This document shows, piece by piece, positions 47,440-59,438 of a DNA stretch of 64,000 nucleotides; position 1 is the stretch's first letter; each line of letters starts with the position of its first letter. Made by a program: the position numbers and the translations under genes. The notes under the pieces are model-generated. The model searched no databases, was not told the origin of the DNA, and worked only from the letters and a program-made list of their open reading frames with translations. Origin of the DNA: Streptomyces uncialis. Its GTDB lineage: Bacteria; Actinomycetota; Actinomycetes; Streptomycetales; Streptomycetaceae. The DNA lies in the NCBI RefSeq assembly GCF_001905345.1, contig NZ_LFBV01000001.1, positions 507,321 to 571,320 on the forward strand, given 5' to 3'.

Positions 47440-48136
47440 GCCGGGCGGACAGGTCGGGGCGGGGTGGGCGCCGGGCGACGGATTCGGTCGCCGGAAGTCC
47501 CCATGTGGTCCGTACCTGTGGCAGTGTCCTGACAAGCTGTTCCCGGCGGGGTTCCGACCCGGCCGGCCGCGATCCGGCGGCCGTCCGGTCAGGGCGCGGG
47601 CCGGGTGGCGACGGATTCCGTCGTCGTGGACCGCGTACGGCCCTCGCGGGCGGTGCCGGTCGGGCGGATTCGGATGATGTGAGGGAGCGTCGGGACGTAG
47701 GTCCCGATCCGGTCTTTTGCGTCAAGCGTGATGGACCGCACTTACCGGGGCCTTGCGCCCATCACCCCTCCTCGTGCCAAAATAGGACAAGGAGTCCGGG
47801 GAGAGCTCCTTCCATCCGGCTCTGGTGCGGAATGCTCGGCAATGCGCGCTATGGGGGATCTGTGGACTCCTGCTCACTCTGTGACCGATTGTCACGGGGG
47901 TGTGACTGTCCGTTATGGCACGGTCCATCGGCATCCGTCGCTGATGAACACCTGGGAGGGCAATTCCATCGGTTTGGCCGACGCGGCTGGACGGATGGTG
48001 TAGTTGTAGTGCCGAGGACAAGCCGTTCGTCCTATAACCGACTCGACCCGCGTCCGCCATTTCGGGCAACGCGTGTCAAGGTGCAGAATTTAGAGGAAAG
48101 AACCGAGATGGTTCGGTTCTCCCGAGGAGGCCGCTC
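47440..48136. promoter_or_regulatory. Long bldC upstream region
   Basis: About 700 bp without a supported gene. GTGAC-N5-GTCAC at 47881-47895 is a perfect 5-bp inverted repeat resembling the two half-sites of a BldD box (core T.AC...GT.A matched, centre different). bldC is a known BldD target (established knowledge). A second GTGAC occurs at 47902-47906. Confidence 0.5.
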
Positions 48137-48343
48137 ATGACCGCTCGCACCCCTGATGCCGAGCCGCTGCTGACCCCGGCTGAGGTCGCCACGATGTTCC
48201 GCGTCGACCCCAAGACGGTCACGCGCTGGGCCAAGGCTGGCAAGCTCACGTCGATCCGCACGCTCGGCGGGCACCGCCGCTACCGCGAAGCAGAGGTCCG
48301 CGCGTTGCTCGCGGGCATTCCGCAGCAGCGCAGCGAGGCCTGA
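48137..48343 (+). CDS. bldC: Developmental regulator BldC
   Basis: A 68-aa MerR-like winged-helix protein without an effector domain: LLTPAEVATMFRVDPKTVTRWAKAGKLTSIRTLGGHRRYREAEVRALL. BldC binds head-to-tail on direct repeats and delays entry into sporulation. The sequence looks full length and canonical. A long untranslated tail with a strong terminator follows. Confidence 0.98.
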   Translation: MTARTPDAEPLLTPAEVATMFRVDPKTVTRWAKAGKLTSIRTLGGHRRYREAEVRALLAGIPQQRSEA

Positions 48344-48531
48344 CCAACCGCACGACCTGCTCCACCGCTCCATCTGCTCGACCGCACCACCTGAACAACC
48401 GCACGACCGGGCCGAGTCACCGGGTCCCCCACCTGGTGTCTGCCCGTAACTCAGCTCCATACGACGTCGGTCCTGCCCCAACAGGGCCCACCCCGAGGCA
48501 CGTGAGCAGTTCCGCCGAGGAAGCGTCATCG

Positions 48532-48570
48532 ATCGCGCTGGACTCCGCCGGGTCCAGCGCGATTTTTTTT
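48532..48570 (+). terminator. Intrinsic terminator with eight T residues
   Basis: A 12-bp perfect stem (48532-48543 with 48552-48563) followed by TTTTTTTT. It is the only textbook stem plus T-run terminator noticed in the window. It lies 190 bp beyond the bldC stop on the same strand. Confidence 0.95.
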
Positions 48571-49221
48571 GTGCGGATTCCGTGGCGCACGGGGACGGAT
48601 TCCGTGGCGCGCCGGCCGCGCCCGCGGCCCGTCCGCCATCCCCAACGCCCCACTGCGGCCGCCTTCATGGCCTTCTGCGGCTCCCTGTGCCCTTCTCCGC
48701 GCCTTTCCGCCCCCCGGCCGACTCCTCCGGCCGTCGGGCCCTTCCGGGCGCCTCAGGCGCCCTCGTGGCCGCCGCGCTCCGGGTCCTCGGTCTCGGGCCG
48801 CCGTGCGCTCCGGCGCCGAAGCTGTGCGGAGCGGGCTTCGGGGCCGCGTTCCCGGGGCCGTCCGGCGGGCGTTCGTGGATGCCGTCCGGGGGTCCGGACG
48901 GGGTCCCGGCGGGGGTCCGGGCGAAGGGGTCGCCCGGGGGGTCGCGGGCCGTCCTCGGGGGCGGCGTCGCACGGGCCGCCGGGGGGCGGTGTCGGATGTT
49001 CCGTGAACTGTCCCGGATGCCGGTGCAATTGCACATATTAAATTGACCCTTTGTAGGGCACGCGTAAGCCTGGGGGTTCCCAAAACTCTTACGGTGACAC
49101 CCGTCACACCCGCGGGCGCTTGTTCGCCCCTTGTCCCCTGCGCTAGTGCGCCGGGCGCGTGCCCTCCGTGCCCACAAGCTTCAGCCTCCCACCCGGGGAG
49201 TGGGTGACCGACCCGCGGAAG
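48571..49221. other. Gap with AT-rich palindrome
   Basis: About 650 bp. Open frames are GC-bias artefacts. TGCAATTGCA (49022-49031) within an AT-rich stretch (49021-49050) is a palindrome in otherwise very GC-rich DNA and could be a promoter or protein-binding site. Confidence 0.45.
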
Positions 49222-49419
49222 TCACGCGTTCGAGGGACTTTCGTCCCCGATGTCTTCCGCCCGCTCCGGTCGCCGTGTAGACGACTCCACCGCCAGCCGG
49301 TGCAACGCGGCGCACACGGCGCAGTGCCGGACCCGATGGCGGTAGCGGACGGCCGCCGACAGATGGGCCCGCAGCAGTGCCCGTGTCTCACGCCGGGCGA
49401 CAGCCCTCATGTGCCACAT
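49222..49419 (-). CDS. Small DUF6274-like protein
   Basis: A 65-aa protein from ATG 49417-49419 (an ATG three codons in is an alternative). The sequence WHMRAVARRETRALLRAHLSAAVRYRHRVRHCAVCAALHRLAVE has a CxxC plus flanking His, suggesting a small zinc site. It resembles the DUF6274 family found near bldC in Streptomyces (from memory, not searched). Upstream frame extension through tRNA-Asp is not coding. Confidence 0.65.
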   Translation of the reverse strand: MWHMRAVARRETRALLRAHLSAAVRYRHRVRHCAVCAALHRLAVESSTRRPERAEDIGDESPSNA

Positions 49420-49630
49420 CCAAGCCCCCGCGCGCGCGGCGCGCACGCCACTTGTGGAGGAGGTACCCGCCCGGCGCGCGGCCGTCAAGACCTCGCGCAC
49501 GGAACAGGGATCGCGTGCGCAGGGGCGTGAGTGACGTGAGCGCGCGGGAAGCGGGGGCGCGGGGCGGACCGCCGGGGTCGGCCGTACGGCGGGCCGCGCC
49601 GGCCGACCGTACGGCCCGGAACAGCAAGAA

Positions 49631-49656
49631 GGCCCACATCCGAGAGGATGTGGGCC
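49631..49656 (-). terminator. Terminator of tRNA-Asp
   Basis: A perfect 11-bp stem GGCCCACATCC / GGATGTGGGCC with a GAGA loop, seven bases past the tRNA 3' end. Confidence 0.9.
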
Positions 49657-49662
49657 ACTATG

Positions 49663-49737
49663 CGGTCCTGACGGGATTTGAACCCGCGGCCTCCACCTTG
49701 ACAGGGTGGCGAGCACTCCAAGCTGCTCCACAGGACC
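49663..49737 (-). tRNA. tRNA-Asp(GTC)
   Basis: 75 nt. Acceptor GGTCCTG/CAGGACC, anticodon loop CTGTCAA (GTC), T loop GTTCAAATC. The discriminator G is followed by CA. Confidence 0.95.
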
Positions 49738-49856
49738 AGACTCAGCGGCGCCTTTTCGTGCGCCCCGCTGCGAAACAGGACTCTACAGCAGCGCAGGCCA
49801 TGCGGTCGAACTCACCCAGCGTGCGGGGCCGATCACCGGGCCGGGGCGCCCCGCGG

Positions 49857-52800
49857 TCACGGCGCGGCGGCGTCGATGGCCTTCACGATCCGCTTGTCGG
49901 AGACGGGGTACGCCGTGCCCAGGGAGTGCGCGAAGTAGCTGACCCGCAGCTCCTCGATCATCCAGCGGATGTCCCGTACCTGGCGCGGCACCGGCCGTCC
50001 CCTGGGCAGCTGTTCGAGCAGCCAGGCGTACTCGTCCCGCATGTCGTGGACCTTCTCCATCCGGGCGGTGTCCCGGGGGACGCCGCCCGGCATCTGCTGG
50101 AGCCGCCGGTCCGCCGCGACCAGATAGCGCATCAGATGCGCCAGCCGCCCGATGCCCGCCTCGGTCACGAACCCGGGCTTCACCAGGGCGGAGAGCTGGG
50201 CCCTGACGTCCGCGGTGTTCGCCAGCAGCGCGGGGCTCGTCGTCGCCTTCAGCCGCCGCTCGGCGGCCTGCCAGGCAGCCAGCACCTGCTGGACCTGGCC
50301 CACCGTCCGCACGGTGAGGTCCACGATCTCCGCGCGGACCTTGTCGAACAGCTTCCGGAACGACTCCTCGTCCCACACCGGGCCCCCGAAGTCGGCGATC
50401 AGCCGGTCGGCCGCGGCGGTCGCGCAGTCCTCGAACAGGGCCTGCACCGAGCCGTGCGGATTGGCCGAAAGAGCCAGCTTCTGGGCGTTGCTGAGCTTGT
50501 CGAGGGCGAACTTCGCCGGATTCACCGGGATGTTGCGCACGATCAGCCTGCGGGTGCCCTTCCACATCGCCTCGGCCTGCTCCGCCTCCGAGTCGAAGAG
50601 CCGCACGGAGACGGTGTCCCCGTCGTCAACCAGCGCCGGGTACGCCTTCACCGGCTGACCCGCGCGGCGCGCCTCGAAGACCCGGGTCAGACTGCCGATC
50701 GTCCAGTCGGTGAGCCCGGAGCGCTCGATCGCGGTGCCGCCGGAGCGCTCCGTGGTGGCCGCGACGGCCCGGGAGACGGCCTGGCGGGCCTTGGGGGCCA
50801 GCCGCTGCCGCAGGGCCTCCAGATCCTTGTCCTCGGCGTCCGGGGACACCTTGCGGCGGCGCTCGTCGACCACCCGGAAGGTGATCCGCAGATGGTCGGG
50901 GACCTTCGCCCAGTCGAAGTCGTCAGGAGCGAGCTGCACCCGGACCATCGCGTGCAGCTCACGCGCCAGCGTCGTCGTCAGCGGCTCCTGGAGCGGGACC
51001 GCCCGCTTCAGGAAGCGCTGCGCCACGTCCGGCGCGGGGACGTAGTGCCGGCGGATCGGCTTGGGCAGCGAACGGATCAGCTCCGTGACGACCTGCCCGC
51101 GCAGCCCCGGGATCTGCCAGTCGAAGCCCTCGTCGGTGACCTGGTTGAGCACCGCGAGCGGGATGTGGACGGTGACCCCGTCGGCGTCCGCGCCCGGCTC
51201 GAACTGGTACGTCACCCGGAAGGTCAGCGGCCCCTGGCGCCAGGAGTCCGGGTAGTCGGCCTTGGTGACCGCCTCCGCGGACTCCCGGATGAGCATCTCC
51301 CGCTCGAAGTCGAGCAGGTCCGGCTCCTCCCGGTGCTTGCGCTTCCACCAGGAGTCGAAGTGGGCGCCGGACACGATGTGTTCGGGCACCCGCTCGTCGT
51401 AGAAGTCGAACAGGGTCTCGTCGTCCACGAGGATGTCGCGGCGGCGGGCCCGGTGCTCCAGCTCCTCGACCTCGGTCAGCAGCCGGCGGTTGTCCGCGAA
51501 GAACTTGTGGTGGGTGCGCCAGTCGCCCTCGACCAGGGCGTTGCGGATGAACAGGTCGCGGGAGGTCTCCGGGTCGATCCGGCCGTAGTTGACCTTGCGG
51601 TGCGCGACGATCGGGACGCCGTACAGGGTCACCCGCTCGTACGCCATCACCGCGGCCTGGTCCTTCTCCCAGTGCGGCTCGCTGTATGTGCGCTTGACCA
51701 GATGACCGGCGATCGGCTCGATCCACTCGGGCTCGATCCGCGCGTTCACCCGGGCCCACAGCCGGGAGGTCTCCACCAGCTCGGCCGACATCAGGACCTT
51801 GGGCTGCTTCTTGAACAGCGACGAGCCGGGGAAGATCGCGAACTTGGCGCCGCGCGCGCCCAGGTACTCGTTCTTCTCGGTGTCCTTGAGGCCCACATGG
51901 GACAGCAGCCCGGCCAGCAGCGAGGTGTGGACGGCCTGCTCGGAGGCGTCGGTCTCGTTGACCACGACCCCCATCGACTTCGCCACGGACCGCAGCTGGC
52001 TGTAGATGTCCTGCCACTCCCGGATGCGCAGGAAGTTCAGGTACTCCTGCTTGCACATCCGGCGGAACGACGACGAGCCGCGTTCCTTCTGCTGCTCGCG
52101 CACGTACCGCCAGAGGTTGAGCAGCGCGAGGAAGTCGCTGGTCTCGTCCTTGAAGCGGGCGTGCTGCTGGTCGGCCTGGGTCTGCTTGTCGGCGGGCCGC
52201 TCCCGGGGGTCCTGGATGGACAGCGCGGCGGCGATGACCATGACCTCACGGACGCAGCCGTTCTTGTCGGCCTCGACGACCATGCGCGCGAGACGCGGGT
52301 CGACGGGCAGCTGCGAGAGCTTGCGCCCGAGCGGGGTGAGCCGCTTGCGGTGGTCCTTCTCGGCCGGATCGAGCGCGCCGAGCTCCTGGAGGAGCTGGAC
52401 ACCGTCGCGGATGTTGCGGTGGTCCGGCGGGTCGATGAACGGGAACCGCTCGATGGCGCCGAGCCCGGCGGCCGTCATCTGGAGGATCACGGACGCGAGG
52501 TTGGTGCGCAGGATCTCGGCGTCCGTGAACTCGGGCCGGGACTCGAAGTCGTCCTCCGAGTAGAGCCGTACGCAGATGCCGTCCGAGGTACGGCCGCAGC
52601 GGCCCTTGCGCTGGTTGGCGCTGGCCTGGCTGACCGGCTCGATGGGCAGCCGCTGGACCTTGGTGCGATGGCTGTACCGGGAGATCCGCGCGGTGCCCGG
52701 GTCGATCACGTACTTGATGCCGGGGACGGTCAGCGAGGTCTCGGCGACGTTCGTCGCGAGGACGACCCGGCGGCCGGAGTGCGCCTGGAACACCCGGTGC

Positions 52801-53834
52801 TGCTCGGCGTGCGACAGCCGCGCGTACAGCGGCAGCACCTCGGTGTTCTGCCGCAGGACGCTGCCCGCGCGCGTGAACATCTTGTTCAGCGCGTCGGCGG
52901 TGTCCCGGATCTCCCGCTCGCCGGAGAGGAACACCAGGATGTCGCCGGGGCCCTCGCCCTGGAGCTCGGTCACCGCCTCGCAGATCGCGGTGATCTGGTC
53001 CCGGTCGCCGGCGTCCTCCTCGGCGCCGTCCTCCAGGAGCGGCCGGTAGCGCACCTCCACGGGGTACGTGCGGCCGCTGACCTCGACGATCGGGGCGTCC
53101 CCGAAGTGCCGGGAGAAGCGCTCCGGGTCGATCGTCGCCGAGGTGATGATCACCTTCAGGTCCGGGCGGCGGGGGAGCAGCTGGGCGAGGTAGCCCAGCA
53201 GGAAGTCGATGTTGAGCGACCGCTCGTGGGCCTCGTCGATGATGATCGTGTCGTAGGCGCGCAGCTCGCGGTCCGTCTGGATCTCCGCGAGCAGGATGCC
53301 GTCCGTCATCAGCTTGACGAAGGTGTCCTGGCCGACCTGGTCGGTGAAGCGGACCTTCCAGCCGACGGCCTCCCCGAGGGGGGTGTTCAGCTCGTCCGCG
53401 ACGCGTTCGGCGACGGTACGGGCCGCGAGGCGGCGGGGCTGGGTGTGACCGATCATGCCGCGGACGCCGCGGCCCAGTTCCAGGCAGATCTTGGGGATCT
53501 GCGTGGTCTTTCCGGACCCCGTCTCACCTGCGACGATCACCACCTGGTGGTCGCGGATCGCCGCGAGGATGTCGTCCTTGCGCCGGCTGACCGGGAGCTC
53601 TTGCGGGTATGTCACCTCGGGGACGCGGGCGCGGCGGGCCGCGGTGCGGGCCGCCAGGCGGTCGATCTCCGCGGTGATCTCCGCGAGGGCCGCGGTGCGG
53701 GCCTGCGGTTCGCGGATGCGGTGGGCGCCGTCGAGCCTGCGGCTCAGGCGGTGGGCGTCCCTCGGGGGGAGCTCTATGAGGCGCTCACCGAGGTCGCCTC
53801 GGGCGCCGGACACGGAAGCGGGCTGCGTAGACAT
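49857..53834 (-). CDS. hrpA: ATP-dependent RNA helicase HrpA
   Basis: A 1325-aa DEAH-box helicase. GETGSGKTTQ (motif I, about residue 102), TQPRRLAARTVAERVA (Ia), IIIDEAHERSLNIDFLLGYL (II), ITSATIDPERFSRHF (III), NVAETSLTVPGIKYVID (V) and QRKGRCGRTSDGICVRLY (VI) are all intact. A long C-terminal HrpA-specific region (DUF3418-like) follows. HrpA resolves stalled ribosomes or unwinds RNA in other bacteria. It is monocistronic; the next DNA upstream is composite repeat D. Confidence 0.95.
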   Translation of the reverse strand: MSTQPASVSGARGDLGERLIELPPRDAHRLSRRLDGAHRIREPQARTAALAEITAEIDRLAARTAARRARVPEVTYPQELPVSRRKDDILAAIRDHQVVIVAGETGSGKTTQIPKICLELGRGVRGMIGHTQPRRLAARTVAERVADELNTPLGEAVGWKVRFTDQVGQDTFVKLMTDGILLAEIQTDRELRAYDTIIIDEAHERSLNIDFLLGYLAQLLPRRPDLKVIITSATIDPERFSRHFGDAPIVEVSGRTYPVEVRYRPLLEDGAEEDAGDRDQITAICEAVTELQGEGPGDILVFLSGEREIRDTADALNKMFTRAGSVLRQNTEVLPLYARLSHAEQHRVFQAHSGRRVVLATNVAETSLTVPGIKYVIDPGTARISRYSHRTKVQRLPIEPVSQASANQRKGRCGRTSDGICVRLYSEDDFESRPEFTDAEILRTNLASVILQMTAAGLGAIERFPFIDPPDHRNIRDGVQLLQELGALDPAEKDHRKRLTPLGRKLSQLPVDPRLARMVVEADKNGCVREVMVIAAALSIQDPRERPADKQTQADQQHARFKDETSDFLALLNLWRYVREQQKERGSSSFRRMCKQEYLNFLRIREWQDIYSQLRSVAKSMGVVVNETDASEQAVHTSLLAGLLSHVGLKDTEKNEYLGARGAKFAIFPGSSLFKKQPKVLMSAELVETSRLWARVNARIEPEWIEPIAGHLVKRTYSEPHWEKDQAAVMAYERVTLYGVPIVAHRKVNYGRIDPETSRDLFIRNALVEGDWRTHHKFFADNRRLLTEVEELEHRARRRDILVDDETLFDFYDERVPEHIVSGAHFDSWWKRKHREEPDLLDFEREMLIRESAEAVTKADYPDSWRQGPLTFRVTYQFEPGADADGVTVHIPLAVLNQVTDEGFDWQIPGLRGQVVTELIRSLPKPIRRHYVPAPDVAQRFLKRAVPLQEPLTTTLARELHAMVRVQLAPDDFDWAKVPDHLRITFRVVDERRRKVSPDAEDKDLEALRQRLAPKARQAVSRAVAATTERSGGTAIERSGLTDWTIGSLTRVFEARRAGQPVKAYPALVDDGDTVSVRLFDSEAEQAEAMWKGTRRLIVRNIPVNPAKFALDKLSNAQKLALSANPHGSVQALFEDCATAAADRLIADFGGPVWDEESFRKLFDKVRAEIVDLTVRTVGQVQQVLAAWQAAERRLKATTSPALLANTADVRAQLSALVKPGFVTEAGIGRLAHLMRYLVAADRRLQQMPGGVPRDTARMEKVHDMRDEYAWLLEQLPRGRPVPRQVRDIRWMIEELRVSYFAHSLGTAYPVSDKRIVKAIDAAAP

Positions 53835-53879
53835 ACGTCCCCCAGGATCTCACCTCGCCGTTCCGGCTGACGAACCCTT

Positions 53880-54460
53880 TTCCCCGGGGTCCGTCCCGGC
53901 GGGTCGCCTTCGCTTGCGCTTCCCAGGTCTGTCCGGCGGGGCGCACTTCGTTCCTGTGCCGTCGCTCGGTGGTTTCGCGCAGTTCCCCGTGCCCCTGGAT
54001 GCTGCCCCGGTCCGTTGCCCCTCGGGTGCGGGTGCGCCCTCGTCTTTGCGCAGTTCCCCGCGCCCCTTTGGGGCGCGTTCTGTTTGTTCTTCGGGTCGGG
54101 GCCGGTCGGGATTCTCCGTCCTCGATCCGACACGCTCGGTCGGACGTCCCCCTTGCCCGACTGAAGAGCATCGGAGTCTGCGGGCAGAGATTCCCGCCCA
54201 CCCCCTCCCGCAGCAGCGCGACTGCGCGAGGAGGAGGGTGAAAAACAACCCCAGGTGGGCGCCCCTTCGGGGGCGCGGGGAACTGCGCGAAAGACGAGGG
54301 CAGACCTGCACCCGACGGACAGCCCGAAGGGGCAGCATCCAGGGGCGCGGGGAACTGCGCACCCACGTCCGGCCCGCACCGGGACAAGTGCGCCAGGCCG
54401 GACAGACCTCGGAAGCGCGAGCGAAGGCGACTCGCGGGGAACCGCGCACCCACGGGCGGA
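53880..54460. repeat. Composite repeat D
   Basis: Flanks and polarity as in A and B. Central module 54090-54213, 52-bp core 54162-54213 identical to A and B. It lies between the hrpA start and the dnaK promoter, so here the element separates two divergent promoters. Confidence 0.85.
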
Positions 54461-54508
54461 GCTGAGCCGCAGGTCGGGGTGGGGGGTTGATGTAAGGGGA
54501 GGATAAAA

Positions 54509-57239
<2,731 letters not shown>

Positions 57240-57272
57240 CCGAGTCACGCGGGGAGAGGAGGGACGTCGGGG

Positions 57273-58457
57273 ATGAGTACCAAGGACTTCATCGAGAAGG
57301 ACTACTACAAGGTCCTCGGCGTCCCCAAGGACGCCACCGAGGCCGAGATCAAGAAGGCGTACCGGAAGCTCGCGCGCGAGTTCCACCCGGACGCCAACAA
57401 GGGCAACGTCAAGGCCGAGGACCGTTTCAAGGAGATCTCCGAGGCGAACGACATCCTCGGTGACCCCAAGAAGCGCAAGGAGTACGACGAGGCCCGCGCA
57501 CTGTTCGGCAACGGCGGCTACCGGCCGGGTCCGGGCGGCGCGGGCGGCAACAACTTCAACTTCGACCTGGGCGACCTCTTCGGAGGCAACGCGCAGGGCG
57601 GAGCGGGGGCCGGCGGCTTCGGCGGCGGGCTCGGCGACGTGTTCGGCGGGCTGTTCAACCGGGGCGGCGCGGGTACGGGTACCCGGGTGCAGCCCCGGCG
57701 TGGCCAGGACATCGAGTCCGAGGTCACGCTGAGCTTCACGGAGGCGGTCGACGGGGCGACGGTGCCGTTGCGGATGTCCTCGCAGGCCCCCTGCAAGGCG
57801 TGTTCGGGCACCGGCGACAAGAACGGCACCCCGCGCGTGTGCCCCACCTGTGTCGGTACGGGACAGGTGTCACGTGGCGGCGGTGGCGGATTCTCGCTCA
57901 CCGATCCGTGCGTGGACTGCAAGGGCCGCGGTCTGATCGCGGAGACCCCCTGCGAGATCTGCAAGGGCTCGGGACGCGCCAAGTCGTCGCGGACCATGCA
58001 GGTGCGCATCCCGGCCGGTGTCTCGGACAAGCAGCGCATCAGGCTGCGCGGCAAGGGCGCCCCGGGCGAGCGCGGTGGTCCGGCGGGCGATCTGTACGTC
58101 GTCGTGCATGTGGGCGAGCACCCGGTGTTCGGCCGCAAGGGCGACAACCTGACGGTGACCGTGCCCGTGAGCTTCGCCGAGGCGGCCCTCGGCGGTGAGG
58201 TGAAGGTACCGACCCTCGGTGGTCCGCCGGTGACGCTGAAGCTGCCGCCGGGCACCCCGAACGGCCGGACCATGAGGGCGCGCGGCAAGGGCGCGGTCCG
58301 TAAGGACGGCACCCGCGGCGATCTGCTGGTGACGGTGGAGGTCGTGGTGCCGAAGGACGTGACCGGCAAGGCCCGGGACGCTCTGGAGGCGTACCGGGAG
58401 GCGACCGTGGACGTCGATCCGCGGGCGGAGCTGTTCGAGGCCGCGAAGGGAGCATGA
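57273..58457 (+). CDS. dnaJ: Chaperone DnaJ (Hsp40), DnaJ1 type
   Basis: A 394-aa type I J-protein. J domain with DYYKVLGVPKDATEAEIKKAYRKLAREFHPDAN, where the HPD triad triggers DnaK ATP hydrolysis. A Gly/Phe-rich linker follows, then four zinc repeats CKACSGTG, CPTCVGTG, CVDCKGRG, CEICKGSG and the C-terminal substrate domains. All motifs are intact. Its stop overlaps the hspR ATG. Confidence 0.97.
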   Translation: MSTKDFIEKDYYKVLGVPKDATEAEIKKAYRKLAREFHPDANKGNVKAEDRFKEISEANDILGDPKKRKEYDEARALFGNGGYRPGPGGAGGNNFNFDLGDLFGGNAQGGAGAGGFGGGLGDVFGGLFNRGGAGTGTRVQPRRGQDIESEVTLSFTEAVDGATVPLRMSSQAPCKACSGTGDKNGTPRVCPTCVGTGQVSRGGGGGFSLTDPCVDCKGRGLIAETPCEICKGSGRAKSSRTMQVRIPAGVSDKQRIRLRGKGAPGERGGPAGDLYVVVHVGEHPVFGRKGDNLTVTVPVSFAEAALGGEVKVPTLGGPPVTLKLPPGTPNGRTMRARGKGAVRKDGTRGDLLVTVEVVVPKDVTGKARDALEAYREATVDVDPRAELFEAAKGA

Positions 58458-58924
58458 ACGCCATGGACGGGATGAGCACGGGCGGTCGGCGCAGGAACCC
58501 CTACCAGTTGACCGACGAGACGCCGGTGTACGTGATCTCGGTGGCGGCTCAGCTCAGCGGGCTGCATCCGCAGACCCTCAGGCAGTACGACCGGCTCGGG
58601 CTGGTCTCCCCGGACCGTACGGCGGGCCGGGGCCGGCGGTACTCCGCGCGGGACATCGAACTGCTCCGGCAGGTACAGGCGCTGTCCCAGACCGAGGGCA
58701 TCAATCTGGCCGGTATCAAGCGGATCATCGAGCTGGAGAACCAGGTCGCCGCGCTCCAGGCGCGGGTGGCCGAGCTCCAGGCCGCCGCGGAGGGCGCCGC
58801 GGCGATGATGCGCCAGCGGGAGGCCGCGGTGCACGCCTCGTACCGCCGGGACCTCGTCCCGTACCAGGAGGTCCAGCAGACCAGCGCGCTGGTCGTGTGG
58901 CGGCCCAACAGGGGCCAGGAGTAG
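58454..58924 (+). CDS. hspR: Heat-shock repressor HspR
   Basis: A 156-aa MerR-like repressor binding HAIR sites. VYVISVAAQLSGLHPQTLRQYDRLGLVSPDRTAGRGRRYSARDIELLRQVQALSQTEGINLAGIKRIIELE is the winged-helix plus wing signature. The C-terminus forms a coiled coil. It controls its own operon through the sites at 54509-54581. Three in-frame ATGs exist; the first (58454) gives the ATGA overlap. Confidence 0.97.
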   Translation: MNAMDGMSTGGRRRNPYQLTDETPVYVISVAAQLSGLHPQTLRQYDRLGLVSPDRTAGRGRRYSARDIELLRQVQALSQTEGINLAGIKRIIELENQVAALQARVAELQAAAEGAAAMMRQREAAVHASYRRDLVPYQEVQQTSALVVWRPNRGQE

Positions 58925-58966
58925 TCCGCCGCCGGGCCGTGGGGTCCGGGGCCCGTACACGGTCCA

Positions 58967-58994
58967 GGGGCCGGGAGGAACGCCTTCCGGCCCC
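58967..58994 (+). terminator. Terminator after hspR
   Basis: Stem GGGGCCGGGAGG / CCTTCCGGCCCC with one G-T type mismatch and an AACG loop, 43 bp past the hspR stop. Confidence 0.8.
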
Positions 58995-59438
58995 TTCGGC
59001 GTTTCCGCGCGCGATCAACGCCGCCCGGCCAACCGGGGTGTGACTGTCAGTGAGGTGTGCGACGCTTGACCCGCTCGCCTGAACCCTGTGACCCAGGGTG
59101 GGGTCCGGTGCTCCGGCCCGGCAGGCGCCGACCGCGTGACCGGCGGTCCGGTGCCGCCGTCGGATCGTCCGGGTCCGGCCGCCGGCCGGAGTGAGCGGCC
59201 GCGCGGGGGTGCCGGAAGTCAAAGGGCCCCCCGGGTCGGCCAGGGGGATTGGCCGACTCGGGGGAAACCCGTGGGGCGACCAAGAATTCCCCTCCCCTCG
59301 CCCCGCGCTCCACTCTGCCGGTCACAGGAGGGCTACACCACCGTCATCTTGTTGCACTGTGCCAAGCGGAGGGGGGACGCAAGGGTAAAGAAGCGGGCGA
59401 ATCGGCATGAACGGCACTCCGGAGGTGGGGACGGGGAC
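58995..59438. promoter_or_regulatory. Upstream region of first LuxR-type gene
   Basis: About 440 bp without a gene. TCTTGTTGCAC at 59347-59357 is repeated exactly at 62627-62637 before the peptide gene. It forms part of CTTG-N11-CAAG (59348-59366), which looks like an inverted-repeat operator. Confidence 0.55.

Noticed and set aside
47728..48003. 91-residue open frame upstream of bldC
   Set aside because: Covers the likely bldC regulatory region, lacks a ribosome site and has no family-like sequence.
49377..53870. 1497-residue open frame on the plus strand
   Set aside because: It is the antisense shadow of hrpA and tRNA-Asp. The minus-strand frame has all helicase motifs, and this one has only Arg/Gly/Leu-rich composition caused by GC bias.
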